The notes under the pieces: model-generated
Databases searched by the model: none
The model's input: only the letters and a program-made list of their open reading frames with translations
Told to the model about the DNA's origin: nothing
Made by a program: the position numbers and the translations under genes
Shown: positions 45,914-54,571 of the stretch, in pieces
How positions within the stretch are numbered: the first letter of the stretch is position 1
Layout: each line of letters begins with the position of its first letter
Assembly (NCBI GenBank): GCA_000717735.1
Contig: JOBE01000014.1
Coordinates: 1-64,000, forward strand
Length of the DNA stretch: 64,000 nucleotides
Direction of reading: 5' to 3'
DNA from: Streptomyces griseoluteus
GTDB lineage: Bacteria > Actinomycetota > Actinomycetes > Streptomycetales > Streptomycetaceae

Positions 45914-45971
45914 GGGTTCCTGGCGGGTTCCTGGCGGGTTCCTGGATCATCGGACGCCGCGGCCGTAGGTT
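45914..45971 (+). promoter_or_regulatory. Three 11-bp direct repeats and a leaderless promoter before the phosphatase gene
   Basis: GGGTTCCTGGC occurs at 45914, 45925 and 45936 (last copy one base short). The third ends where a -35 would be for the TAGGTT at 45966-45971, which is seven bases before the GTG. Direct repeats of 11 bases next to -35 are how PhoP binds PHO boxes in Streptomyces, although the match to the known consensus is only partial. Confidence 0.55.
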
Positions 45972-45977
45972 GGCGCC

Positions 45978-46721
45978 GTGAGACGACACATACCCTTCGA
46001 GCGACTCCACAACTTCCGCGACCTGGGCGGCTATCGGACCGCCGACGGCGGAACCGTGCGGTGGGAGACCCTCTACCGCTCCGACTCCCTCGCCAAGCTG
46101 GCGGACGCCGACCCCGCCGACCTGCAACGCTTCCGCGCGCTGCGCGTGGCCACGGTGATCGACCTGCGCTACCCGTGGGAGATCGCCGCCAAGGGCCGCC
46201 TGCCGGAGACCGAGGACGTCTCCTGGCACAACCTCTCCATCGAGCACCGCCCCTACGACCAGGCGGAGATCGACCCGGACCTCGATCCCTGGCGCTACCT
46301 CGCCGACCGGTTCGCGGAGGTCGCGGAGGACGGGGCGGTGGAACTCCGTACGGCCCTCGAGCTCATCGCCTCGGCCGAGGGGCCGCTCGTCTTCCACTGC
46401 GCGTCGGGCAAGGACCGTACGGGCCTGCTCGCGGCCGTCCTCCTCGCCCTCATCGGGGTCCCGGACGACGAGATCCTCGCGGACTTCGCGCTCACCGAGC
46501 TGGCCACGGAGCGGCTGATCACCGACTGGCGGGCCTCCCACCCGGGCCGCGAGCTCCGCTGGCCGGGCTACGGCCGGGCCCCCGCCGACATCATCCGGCT
46601 CTTCCTCGCGGACCTGCGCGCGCGGTACGGCTCGGTGGACGCGTACGTCACCGGGCACGTCGGGCTCGACCCGTCGGTGGTGAAGACGCTCAGGGAGCGG
46701 CTGGTCGAGACCCCGGCCTGA
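45978..46721 (+). CDS. Tyrosine-protein phosphatase (DSP/SigF-type, CX5R)
   Basis: 247 residues. The P-loop is FHCASGKDRTG, giving catalytic C141 and R147, with the general acid supplied from the HNFRDLGGYRT...SDSL region typical of this bacterial tyrosine/serine phosphatase family (Pfam Y_phosphatase3, as in PtpB). It removes phosphate from Tyr or Ser/Thr, or from phosphoinositide-like lipids, in the cytoplasm. The GTG start seems leaderless, with TAGGTT as -10, behind three 11-bp repeats. It is convergent with the next gene, with only 15 bases between the stops. Confidence 0.9.
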   Translation: MRRHIPFERLHNFRDLGGYRTADGGTVRWETLYRSDSLAKLADADPADLQRFRALRVATVIDLRYPWEIAAKGRLPETEDVSWHNLSIEHRPYDQAEIDPDLDPWRYLADRFAEVAEDGAVELRTALELIASAEGPLVFHCASGKDRTGLLAAVLLALIGVPDDEILADFALTELATERLITDWRASHPGRELRWPGYGRAPADIIRLFLADLRARYGSVDAYVTGHVGLDPSVVKTLRERLVETPA

Positions 46722-46736
46722 TCCAAAAGGCAGGAC

Positions 46737-47810
46737 CTAGCCGCCCGGGGCCGGGCGTCGCTCGAAGACGAAGAGCTGGCCCGCGGCGTCCGGCGCGCAG
46801 GGCGCCTGGGCGAGACGCGCCCCGGCGGCCGTGCGGTCCCCGGTGACGGTGACGCAGGTGCCGGGTGTCGCGGAGCCCACCGGGACGATCCGGTGGCCCC
46901 GGAGGGGAGTGCCGTACGGCTGGAGGGCGAACGTCTCGACCCGGCTCGGGTCACCGCACTCGGAGTCCTCGTACCCGGCTCCGGGTATCCGCCCGCCGGA
47001 GGGTATGCCGGAGCAGCCGGGGCCGTAGTCGGGGTGGTCCGAAACGATCCTCCACCGGCCGCCGGTCACCGCCGCGAGGGAGTACAGCGGAACGCCCGCC
47101 TCGGCGCACGGCAGCTGGTGGATCCGGCCGGAGCGGGTGCCGCGCCGCTCCCCCAGGCAGAAGTCGGTACCGGCCACCCGGATGCGTACGTCCCCGGCGG
47201 CCGGGGCGGCCGGCGCGGCGGGGATACGGGGCGGCTGCCCGGCCTGTCCCGCGTGCCCGGCGTGCCCGGTGCGGCCGTCCCGGAAGGCGGCGACGACACT
47301 GACCCCGGCGAGGACGAGGCCGGCGACCGCGACCGTGGCGACGACCGCCCGCCGTATCCGGGACCGGGCCCCCGGCGGCGGCCCGGTCGGCGGTTCGACG
47401 GCCCCCGGCCAGGAGGAGGGCGGCGCGGGAGATCCAGGCACCTCCTCCGACCCGGCCACCTCCGACCCGGCCACCTCGGTCCCGGCCTGCTCCGACCCGG
47501 CCTCCTCCGTCGGCGCGTACGTCCCCCGCCCCGCGAGTTCGTTCCGTACCTTCCGCCAGCTCTCCAGCTCGGCCGGCGCGACCCCGCAGGCGCGGACGAA
47601 CGAGGTCAGCAGTTCCTCGCGGGGCAGGGTGGTGCGGGACAGCATGTTCGCCACGGTGGAGCGGGGCAGGAGGTCGCCGCGCGCCTCCGCCCGCGCGGCG
47701 AGCTCGCGGTAGGTGAGGCCGGACCGGTCCTTGAGGGCCTGGAGGCGCGCGAGGAACTCGGCTGGGGTCCGGGCCCCGCGCGGGTCAGGGGTGTGCTCCC
47801 CCGGTGTCAT
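46737..47810 (-). CDS. Membrane-anchored HTH protein with Cys-containing outer domain
   Basis: 357 residues from an ATG with AAGGGAG upstream. Residues 14-62 form an XRE-like HTH (FLARLQALKDRSGLTYRELAARAEARGDLLPRSTVANML). An acidic Gly/Ser/Glu repeat (GSEQAGTEVAGSEVAGSEE) leads to a membrane helix at 154-176. The outer 180 residues carry six cysteines in a beta-rich domain (FCLGERRG, LPCAEAG, GPGCSG, DSECGD, GTCVTV, QAPCAPD). This HTH-helix-ectodomain layout is found in several Streptomyces proteins of unknown role and suggests a one-component membrane sensor. Hairpins precede and follow its leader region. Confidence 0.78.
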   Translation of the reverse strand: MTPGEHTPDPRGARTPAEFLARLQALKDRSGLTYRELAARAEARGDLLPRSTVANMLSRTTLPREELLTSFVRACGVAPAELESWRKVRNELAGRGTYAPTEEAGSEQAGTEVAGSEVAGSEEVPGSPAPPSSWPGAVEPPTGPPPGARSRIRRAVVATVAVAGLVLAGVSVVAAFRDGRTGHAGHAGQAGQPPRIPAAPAAPAAGDVRIRVAGTDFCLGERRGTRSGRIHQLPCAEAGVPLYSLAAVTGGRWRIVSDHPDYGPGCSGIPSGGRIPGAGYEDSECGDPSRVETFALQPYGTPLRGHRIVPVGSATPGTCVTVTGDRTAAGARLAQAPCAPDAAGQLFVFERRPAPGG

Positions 47811-47931
47811 CCGCGGCTCTCCCTTCCCCCGGACAGGGTTGGGACATGTCCGGGACAGGCCCCAAGCCTTGTTGGTCTCGCGCTCCGGCTCAAGAGTGGA
47901 ATCCGGCATTTCCGGGGGATGCCGGACACGG

Positions 47932-48001
47932 CGAAGTGGCCCCGACCGTCCACGGGGGGGATGGTCGGGGCCACTTCGGCGGGCGCGGGGGCCGAAGTGG
48001 C
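47932..48001 (-). terminator. Alternative hairpins after pfkA
   Basis: The segment GGCCACTTCGG (47969-47980 region) can pair upstream with CGAAGTGGCCCCGACC (47932-47947; 16 bp) or downstream with GCCGAAGTGG (47991-48000; 10 bp). The two stems exclude each other. The block starts 18 bases past the pfkA stop and also precedes the HTH-membrane protein gene. Confidence 0.65.
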
Positions 48002-48018
48002 GGCCCCTGCGGCGGGTG

Positions 48019-49044
48019 TCAGAAGACGGACTCCGCCTCGCGCATGCGGTCCTCGGGGACCGTCTTGAGCTGGGTGACGGCCTCGGCGAGCGGCACCATC
48101 TCGACGCCCGTGCCGCGCAGCGCCGTCATGCGGCCGAACTCGCCGCGGTGCGCGGCCTCCACCGCGTGCCAGCCGAAGCGGGTGGCGAGCACCCGGTCGT
48201 ACGCGGTCGGCGTGCCGCCGCGCTGGACGTGGCCGAGGATGACCGGGCGGGCCTCCTTGCCGAGGCGCCGCTCCAGCTCGACGGCCAGCTGGTTGCCGAT
48301 GCCCTGGAAGCGCTCGTGACCGAACTGGTCGATCTCGCCCTTCTTGTACTCCATCGATCCCTCGGCCGGATGGGCGCCCTCGGCGACGCAGATGACGGCG
48401 AACTTCTTGCCGCGGGCGAAGCGCTCCTCGACCATCTTGACGAGGTCGTCGATCTGGAAGGGCCGCTCGGGAAGGCAGATGCCGTGCGCGCCGCCGGCCA
48501 TGCCGGACTCCAGGGCGATCCAGCCGGCGTGGCGGCCCATCACCTCGACGACCATCACCCGCTGGTGGGACTCGGCGGTGGTCTTGAGGCGGTCCATGGC
48601 CTCGGTGGCGACGCCGACGGCGGTGTCGAAGCCGAAGGTGCGGTCCGTGGAGGAGATGTCGTTGTCGATCGTCTTCGGGACGCCGACGACGGGCATGCCG
48701 GCGTCGGAGAGCATCCGGGCGGCGGTCAGGGTGCCTTCGCCGCCGATGGGGATGAGGACGTCGATGCCGTACTCGCGGGCGAGGTCGGGGGCGGACTCGG
48801 CGGCCTCGGCCAGCCGGTTCCGCTCCAGGCGGGCCGAGCCGAGGATGGTGCCGCCACGGGCCAGGATGCCGCTGACGGCGTTCAGGTCGAGAGGGCGGTA
48901 GTGGCCGTCGAGGAGGCCCTTGAACCCGTCCTCGAAGCCGATGACCTCGTCGCCGTGACCGGTGAGCGCCCGGTGCACGACCGACCGGATCACTGCGTTC
49001 AGGCCGGGGCAGTCGCCGCCTGCGGTGAGAACTCCGATGCGCAT
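48019..49044 (-). CDS. pfkA: ATP-dependent 6-phosphofructokinase (group III type)
   Basis: 341 residues, start ATG with an AGGAG site. GGDCPGLN (9-16) binds nucleotide, GGEGT (101-105) puts Gly at 104, and PKTIDND has Lys at 124, in numbering that coincides with E. coli. Gly104 with Lys124 marks the actinobacterial group III enzymes; the Streptomyces members described are ATP-dependent, while Asp104 would indicate pyrophosphate use. It phosphorylates fructose 6-phosphate in glycolysis. It is divergent from pta-ackA, and the two promoters appear to overlap. Structured sequence follows the stop. Confidence 0.95.
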   Translation of the reverse strand: MRIGVLTAGGDCPGLNAVIRSVVHRALTGHGDEVIGFEDGFKGLLDGHYRPLDLNAVSGILARGGTILGSARLERNRLAEAAESAPDLAREYGIDVLIPIGGEGTLTAARMLSDAGMPVVGVPKTIDNDISSTDRTFGFDTAVGVATEAMDRLKTTAESHQRVMVVEVMGRHAGWIALESGMAGGAHGICLPERPFQIDDLVKMVEERFARGKKFAVICVAEGAHPAEGSMEYKKGEIDQFGHERFQGIGNQLAVELERRLGKEARPVILGHVQRGGTPTAYDRVLATRFGWHAVEAAHRGEFGRMTALRGTGVEMVPLAEAVTQLKTVPEDRMREAESVF

Positions 49045-49201
49045 CGTGCTGTGTCTCCTGCTCGGTCGCGGAACGTGGTGAGCCATCGCAATTCTCACAC
49101 GCCGGACCTGAGGGGCGCGCTCGCCGCTGTTCCGCGCGTCCCTCTTCCGGGGCCCCCGGAGGCCTTTCGTCCCGGGCTTCCAGGCCCTTTGTCCGGCGGG
49201 C

Positions 49202-49252
49202 GACCTAACTATCGGCGGGGGTATTGTCAAGGGGGTAATGCCGCCCTATCGG
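49202..49252. promoter_or_regulatory. Overlapping divergent promoters of pfkA and pta-ackA
   Basis: Plus strand: TTGTCA (49224-49229), 17 bases, TATCGG (49247-49252). Minus strand: TTGACA (49230-49225), 17 bases, TAGGTC (49207-49202). The two -35 elements share five bases of TTGTCAA, so polymerase cannot occupy both. The rest of the 379-base gap holds two leaders; 49285-49375 is a GACCGGC-rich low-complexity stretch with no gene. Confidence 0.55.
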
Positions 49253-49423
49253 GGCTTTCTGAGGGCATTGGATTGACGGGCAGCGGATGACACCGGCAGC
49301 GGACCGACCGGCGACTGACCGGCCGGGGAGCAGCCGGGGACCGGCCACGGACCGGCGAAGGACCGGCCGGCGGTGGACTGAGGCAGACCCCGAGTTCCGC
49401 AGGACTGGACAGGAGACGACGGC

Positions 49424-51505
49424 GTGACGCGCAGCGTGTACGTGACCGGGATCGACCGCGGTGACGGCCGCCAGGTCGTCGAGCTGGGAGTCATGGAGCT
49501 CCTCACCCGCCAGGTGGACCGGGTGGGGGTGTTCCGGCCGCTGGTGCACGACGGTCCCGACCGGCTCTTCGAACTCCTGCGTTCCCGCTACCGGCTCTCG
49601 CAGGACCCCTCGACGGTCTACGGCATGGACTACCACGAGGCCTCGGACCTGCAGGCCGAGCGGGGCACCGACGAGCTGGTCTCGCGGCTCGTCGACCGCT
49701 TCCACGCCGTCGCCCGCGACTACGAGGTCGTCCTCGTCCTCGGCACCGACTTCGCCGCCACCCAGCTCCCCGACGAGCTGGCGCTCAACGCCCGGCTCGC
49801 CAACGAGTTCGGTGCCTCCGTCATCCCCGTCGTCGGCGGCAAGGGCCAGCCGGCGGAGTCCGTACGGGCCGAGACGCGCAACGCCTTCCGGGCGTACGAC
49901 GGACTCGGCTGCGACGTGCTCGCGGTGGTCGTCAACCGGGTGGCGGGCGAGGACCGGGACGCCATCGCCGAGCGGCTCACCGCCCGGCTTCCGGTGCCCT
50001 GCTACGTCCTGCCGGACGAGCCGGCGCTGGCCGCGCCCACCGTCGCCCAGATCACCCACGCCCTCGGCGCCTCCGTCGTCCTCGGCGACGACGCGGGCCT
50101 CGCGCGCGACGCCCTCGACTTCGTCTTCGGCGGCGCCATGCTGCCGAACTTCCTCAACGCGCTGACCCCCGGCTGTCTGGTCGTCACCCCAGGGGACCGG
50201 GCCGACCTGGTCGTCGGCGCGATGGCCGCGCACTCGGCCGGCACCCCGCCGATCGCGGGGGTGCTGCTCACCCTCGACGAGCGGCCCCGCAAGGAGATCC
50301 TGACCCTGGCGGCCCGCCTCGCGCCGGGCACCCCGGTCATCTCCGTACCGGGCAACAGCTTCCCGACCGCCACCGAGCTCTTCGCCCTCGAAGGCAAGCT
50401 GAACGCGGCCACCCCGCGGAAGGCGGAGACGGCCCTCGGCCTCTTCGAGCGCCATGTGGACACGGCCGACCTGCTCAAGCGGGTCTCGGTCGCGCGCAGC
50501 GGCCGGGTCACCCCGATGATGTTCGAGCACGAGCTGATCGAGCAGGCCCGCGCCGACCGGCGCCGGGTGGTGCTCCCCGAGGGCACCGAGGAACGGGTGC
50601 TGCGCGCCGCCGACGTGCTGGTGCGGCGTGACGTCTGCGACCTGACGCTTCTCGGCGACGTCGAGACCATCCGCAAGAAGGCCGCCGACCTGAGCGTGGA
50701 CCTGCGCGGTACGCAGCTGATCGACCCGCAGACCTCGGAGCTGCGGGACTCGTTCGCGGAGAAGTACGCGGCGCTGCGCGCCCACAAGGGCGTCACCGTG
50801 GAGCTGGCGTACGACGTCGTCTCCGACGTCAACTACTTCGGCACGCTGATGGTCCAGGAGGGCCTGGCCGACGGCATGGTGTCGGGCTCGGTGCACTCGA
50901 CGGCCGCGACGATCCGTCCCGCGTTCGAGATCATCAAGACCAAGCCGGACGCCTCGATCGTCTCCTCGGTGTTCTTCATGTGCCTCGCCGACAAGGTCCT
51001 GGTGTACGGCGACTGCGCGGTCAATCCGGACCCGAACGCCGAGCAGCTCGCGGACATCGCCGTCCAGTCGGCGGCCACCGCCGCCCGCTTCGGCGTGGAG
51101 CCGCGGATCGCGATGCTCTCGTACTCCACCGGCACCTCCGGTTCGGGCGCGGACGTCGACAAGGTGCGGGAGGCGACCAAACTGGTCCGCGAGGCGCGTC
51201 CGGAGCTGCGGATCGAGGGCCCGATCCAGTACGACGCGGCCGTGGAGCCCTCGGTCGCGGCGACGAAGCTGCCGGACTCGGAGGTGGCGGGTCAGGCGTC
51301 CGTCCTGATCTTCCCGGACCTCAACACCGGCAACAACACGTACAAGGCCGTGCAGCGTTCGGCGGGCGCCGTGGCCGTCGGCCCGGTGCTCCAGGGGCTG
51401 CGCAAGCCCGTGAACGACCTCTCGCGCGGCGCGCTCGTCAGCGACATCGTCAACACGGTCGCCATCACGGCGATCCAGTCCCAGGCTCAGGAGCTCCCGG
51501 CATGA
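49424..51505 (+). CDS. pta: Phosphate acetyltransferase (long form)
   Basis: 693 residues. The N-terminal half is a P-loop-like domain plus the DRTGG domain (about 1-330) and the C-terminal half the PTA_PTB catalytic domain (about 370-690), with VLPEGTEERVLRAADVL, GLADGMVSGSVHSTAATIRPA and SYSTGTSGSGADVDKV. It interconverts acetyl-CoA and acetyl phosphate. The GTG start follows an AGGAGACGAC leader. The stop overlaps the ackA start by four bases, so the two enzymes of the acetate pathway are coupled. The long leader starts from a promoter that overlaps that of pfkA. Confidence 0.96.
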   Translation: MTRSVYVTGIDRGDGRQVVELGVMELLTRQVDRVGVFRPLVHDGPDRLFELLRSRYRLSQDPSTVYGMDYHEASDLQAERGTDELVSRLVDRFHAVARDYEVVLVLGTDFAATQLPDELALNARLANEFGASVIPVVGGKGQPAESVRAETRNAFRAYDGLGCDVLAVVVNRVAGEDRDAIAERLTARLPVPCYVLPDEPALAAPTVAQITHALGASVVLGDDAGLARDALDFVFGGAMLPNFLNALTPGCLVVTPGDRADLVVGAMAAHSAGTPPIAGVLLTLDERPRKEILTLAARLAPGTPVISVPGNSFPTATELFALEGKLNAATPRKAETALGLFERHVDTADLLKRVSVARSGRVTPMMFEHELIEQARADRRRVVLPEGTEERVLRAADVLVRRDVCDLTLLGDVETIRKKAADLSVDLRGTQLIDPQTSELRDSFAEKYAALRAHKGVTVELAYDVVSDVNYFGTLMVQEGLADGMVSGSVHSTAATIRPAFEIIKTKPDASIVSSVFFMCLADKVLVYGDCAVNPDPNAEQLADIAVQSAATAARFGVEPRIAMLSYSTGTSGSGADVDKVREATKLVREARPELRIEGPIQYDAAVEPSVAATKLPDSEVAGQASVLIFPDLNTGNNTYKAVQRSAGAVAVGPVLQGLRKPVNDLSRGALVSDIVNTVAITAIQSQAQELPA

Positions 51506-52731
51506 CCACCCCCACCCGTGTGCTCGTCCTCAACTCCGGTTCGTCGTCGGTGAAGTACCAGCTGCTCGACATGCGCGACGACAGCCGTCTCGCCCAGGGG
51601 CTCGTGGAGCGCATCGGCGAGCAGTCCTCGCGGCTCGTGCACACCCCGCTGCAGGGCGGCGGCGGTGCGAGGCGCGAGACGACCGGCCCGATCGCCGACC
51701 ACGCGGCCGCCCTGAAGGCGGTCGCCGCGGAGCTGGCGGCGGACGGCCTCGGTCTGGACTCGCCCGAGCTGGCGGCGATCGGCCACCGGGTGGTGCACGG
51801 CGGGCTGCGGTTCACCGCGCCGACCGTGATCGACGACGAGGTGCTCGCGGAGATCGAGCGGCTGGTGCCGGTGGCGCCGCTGCACAATCCGGCGAACCTC
51901 GTCGGCATCCGTACGGCGATGGCGATGCGGCCCGACCTGCCGCAGGTGGCGGTCTTCGACACGGCGTTCCACACGACGATGCCGGAGTCGGCGGCCCGGT
52001 ACGCGATCGACGTGGAGACCGCCGACACCCACCGGATCCGGCGGTACGGCTTCCACGGCACCTCGCACGCGTACGTCTCGCGCGAGACGGCGAGGCTGCT
52101 CGGCAAGGAGCCGGAGGAGGTGAACGTGATCGTGCTGCACCTGGGGAACGGCGCCTCCGCCTCGGCGGTGCGCGGCGGCCGGTGCGTGGACACCTCGATG
52201 GGCCTGACCCCGCTGGAGGGCCTGGTCATGGGCACCCGCTCGGGGGACATCGACCCGGCGGTCACCTTCCACCTGAAGCGGGTGGCGGGCATGGACGAGG
52301 ACGAGGTCGACGTCCTGCTGAACAAGAAGTCCGGTCTCGTCGGGCTGTGCGGCGACAACGACATGCGGGAGATCCGGCGCCGGATCGACGAGGGCGACGA
52401 GCGTGCGGCGCTCGCCTTCGACATCTACGTCCACCGGCTGAAGAAGTACATCGGCGCGTACTACGCGGTGCTCGGCCGGGTGGACGCGGTGGCGTTCACG
52501 GCGGGGGTCGGTGAGAACGCGGCCCCGGTGCGGGAGGCTGCCATCGCGGGCCTGGAGGAGCTGGGGCTCGCGGTGGACGCGGACCTCAACTCCGTGCAGT
52601 CCGACGAGGCCCGGGTGATCTCGCCGGTCTACGCACGGGTGGCGGTGGCCGTGGTGCCGACTGACGAGGAGCTGGAGATCGCGCGCCAGAGTCACGCGCT
52701 CGTTCAGAGCATCACGGGCTCGAACGAGTGA
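51502..52731 (+). CDS. ackA: Acetate kinase
   Basis: 409 residues of the ASKHA fold. The N-terminal VLVLNSGSSSVKYQL motif, the phosphate motif VIVLHLGNGASASAV, MGTRSGDIDPAV and the C-terminal AFTAGVGENAAPVR are all present. It makes ATP and acetate from acetyl phosphate, or the reverse during acetate uptake. The ATG overlaps the pta stop (ATGA). The pyk gene follows after 82 bases but has its own promoter, so the operon probably ends here. Confidence 0.97.
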   Translation: MTTPTRVLVLNSGSSSVKYQLLDMRDDSRLAQGLVERIGEQSSRLVHTPLQGGGGARRETTGPIADHAAALKAVAAELAADGLGLDSPELAAIGHRVVHGGLRFTAPTVIDDEVLAEIERLVPVAPLHNPANLVGIRTAMAMRPDLPQVAVFDTAFHTTMPESAARYAIDVETADTHRIRRYGFHGTSHAYVSRETARLLGKEPEEVNVIVLHLGNGASASAVRGGRCVDTSMGLTPLEGLVMGTRSGDIDPAVTFHLKRVAGMDEDEVDVLLNKKSGLVGLCGDNDMREIRRRIDEGDERAALAFDIYVHRLKKYIGAYYAVLGRVDAVAFTAGVGENAAPVREAAIAGLEELGLAVDADLNSVQSDEARVISPVYARVAVAVVPTDEELEIARQSHALVQSITGSNE

Positions 52732-52772
52732 ACGCCTGAGCGGCCCCGCGCCCATTTGTACTTTCCGCCAGT

Positions 52773-52806
52773 CGGAATATTCCGCAGTGAAACAAACCGA
52801 TAGGAT
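52773..52806 (+). promoter_or_regulatory. Leaderless pyk promoter with 12-bp palindrome over -35
   Basis: TAGGAT at 52801-52806 is a good -10, seven bases before the ATG at 52814, so the message should be leaderless. The -35 region coincides with the perfect palindrome CGGAATATTCCG (52773-52784). This AT-rich palindrome stands out and suits a repressor or activator site. Confidence 0.55.
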
Positions 52807-52813
52807 CCGCCTC

Positions 52814-54244
52814 ATGCGCCGTTCCAAAATCGTCTGCACGCTGGGCCCCGCCGTCGACTCGTATGAGCAGCTGAAGGCTCTCATCGAGGCCGGCATGAAC
52901 GTGGCCCGATTCAACTTCAGCCACGGATCCCAGGCAGAGCACCAGGAGCGGTACGACCGCGTCCGGCAGGTCTCCGCGGACACCGGGCACGCCGTCGGCG
53001 TCCTCGCCGACCTCCAGGGCCCCAAGATCCGCCTCGAGACCTTCGCCGAGGGACCGGTCGAGCTGGTGCGCGGTGACGAGTTCACCATCACCACCGAGGA
53101 CGTCCCCGGCGACAAGTCGATCTGCGGCACCACCTACAAGGGTCTGCCCGGCGACGTCTCCAAGGGCGACCAGGTCCTCATCAACGACGGCAACGTCGAG
53201 CTGCGGGTCGTCGAGGTCGAGGGCCCCCGGGTCAAGACCATCGTCGTCGAGGGCGGTGTCATCTCCGACCACAAGGGCATCAACCTGCCCGGCGCGGCCG
53301 TCAACGTCCCCGCCCTGTCGGAGAAGGACGTCGCCGACCTCCGCTTCGCGCTCCGCATGGGCTGCGACATGGTCGCGCTCTCCTTCGTCCGCGACGCCAA
53401 CGACGTCAAGGACGTCCACAAGGTGATGGACGAGGAGGGCCGCCGGGTCCCCGTCATCGCCAAGGTCGAGAAGCCGCAGGCCGTCGAGAACATGGAGGCC
53501 GTCGTCGCGGCCTTCGACGCGGTCATGGTGGCCCGTGGCGACCTCGCCGTCGAGTACCCGCTGGAGAAGGTCCCGATGGTGCAGAAGCGCCTCGTGGAGC
53601 TCTGCCGCCGCAACGCCAAGCCGGTCATCGTCGCCACCCAGATGATGGAGTCGATGATCACCAACTCGCGGCCGACCCGCGCCGAGGCGAGCGACGTCGC
53701 CAACGCCATCCTGGACGGCGCGGACGCGGTCATGCTGTCGGCCGAGTCCTCGGTCGGCGCGTACCCGATCGAGACCGTGAAGACGATGTCGAAGATCGTC
53801 GCCGCGGCCGAGGAGGAGCTGCTCTCCAAGGGCCTGCAGCCCCTGGTCCCGGGCAAGAAGCCGCGCACCCAGGGCGGCTCCGTCGCCCGCGCGGCCTGCG
53901 AGATCGCCGACTTCCTCGGCGGCAAGGCGCTGATCGCCTTCACCCAGTCCGGCGACACGGCCCGCCGCCTGTCCCGCTACCGGACGCAGCAGCCGATCCT
54001 CGCCTTCACGACCGACGAGAACACCCGCAACCAGCTCACCCTGAGCTGGGGCGTGGAGTCCTTCCTCGTCCCGTTCGTGGAGACCACGGACGCGATGGTC
54101 GACCTCGTGGACGCCGAGCTCCTGAAGCTCCAGCGCCACAACGAGGGCGACACCATGATCATCACCGCCGGCTCGCCCCCCGGCGTCCCCGGCACCACGA
54201 ACATGGTCCGGGTCCACCACCTGGGCGGCAGCGAACGCAGCTGA
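52814..54244 (+). CDS. pyk: Pyruvate kinase
   Basis: 476 residues. N-terminal RRSKIVCTLGPAVDSYEQLKALIEAGMNVARFNFSHG, the metal and substrate motif VMVARGDLAVEYPLEKVPMVQK, ATQMMESMI and the C-terminal allosteric domain (AFTQSGDTARRLSRYR) are complete. It converts phosphoenolpyruvate and ADP to pyruvate and ATP. The ATG at 52814 is chosen because the -10 sits just before it and the family begins MRRSKIV. It follows ackA in the same direction, placing three enzymes of the pyruvate/acetate node side by side, with pfkA divergent. Confidence 0.97.
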   Translation: MRRSKIVCTLGPAVDSYEQLKALIEAGMNVARFNFSHGSQAEHQERYDRVRQVSADTGHAVGVLADLQGPKIRLETFAEGPVELVRGDEFTITTEDVPGDKSICGTTYKGLPGDVSKGDQVLINDGNVELRVVEVEGPRVKTIVVEGGVISDHKGINLPGAAVNVPALSEKDVADLRFALRMGCDMVALSFVRDANDVKDVHKVMDEEGRRVPVIAKVEKPQAVENMEAVVAAFDAVMVARGDLAVEYPLEKVPMVQKRLVELCRRNAKPVIVATQMMESMITNSRPTRAEASDVANAILDGADAVMLSAESSVGAYPIETVKTMSKIVAAAEEELLSKGLQPLVPGKKPRTQGGSVARAACEIADFLGGKALIAFTQSGDTARRLSRYRTQQPILAFTTDENTRNQLTLSWGVESFLVPFVETTDAMVDLVDAELLKLQRHNEGDTMIITAGSPPGVPGTTNMVRVHHLGGSERS

Positions 54245-54268
54245 CGTCCCTCCCGACCCGACGGCCCC

Positions 54269-54304
54269 GGGGCCGCACCCTCCACGCACGGAGGGTGCGG
54301 CCCC
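54269..54304 (+). terminator. Strong terminator after pyk
   Basis: A perfect 15-bp stem (54269-54283 with 54290-54304, arm GGGCCGCACCCTCC) with a 6-base loop, 25 bases past the pyk stop. The next 45 bases repeat parts of it (CCCTCGTCGTAC twice). Confidence 0.8.
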
Positions 54305-54571
54305 TCGTCGTACGGAGGGCGCGGCCCTCGTCGTACCACCGGTAATAACCCCCTTCCTCACCCGTTGATCGCCATGCGATGATCATGACGCTTTCGGGGG
54401 AAGGCGGGGGAACAGCGCGTGTGGAGGCACACGCGTCCGAAGGGAACGCACTGACCGGCGTGCCCTTCGCACACACACCACACCGATGAGCAGCGACCCG
54501 GCACGACCACGCCGGGCCGCTTTCCGTACTTCCTCCGAGCAGACCGATATGTCGACACGACAGGCTGTGAA
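54305..54571. other. Intergenic region before the giant coiled-coil gene
   Basis: About 270 bases. It holds a perfect 8-bp hairpin (CGCGTGTG at 54416-54423 with CACACGCG at 54428-54435) and a 36-codon open frame (54379-54489) that shows no domain and no clear ribosome site. The promoter of the downstream gene must lie here, but no convincing hexamers were found. Confidence 0.4.

Noticed and set aside
54379..54489. A 36-codon open frame upstream of the coiled-coil gene
   Set aside because: No ribosome site, no recognisable sequence, and the length is expected by chance.
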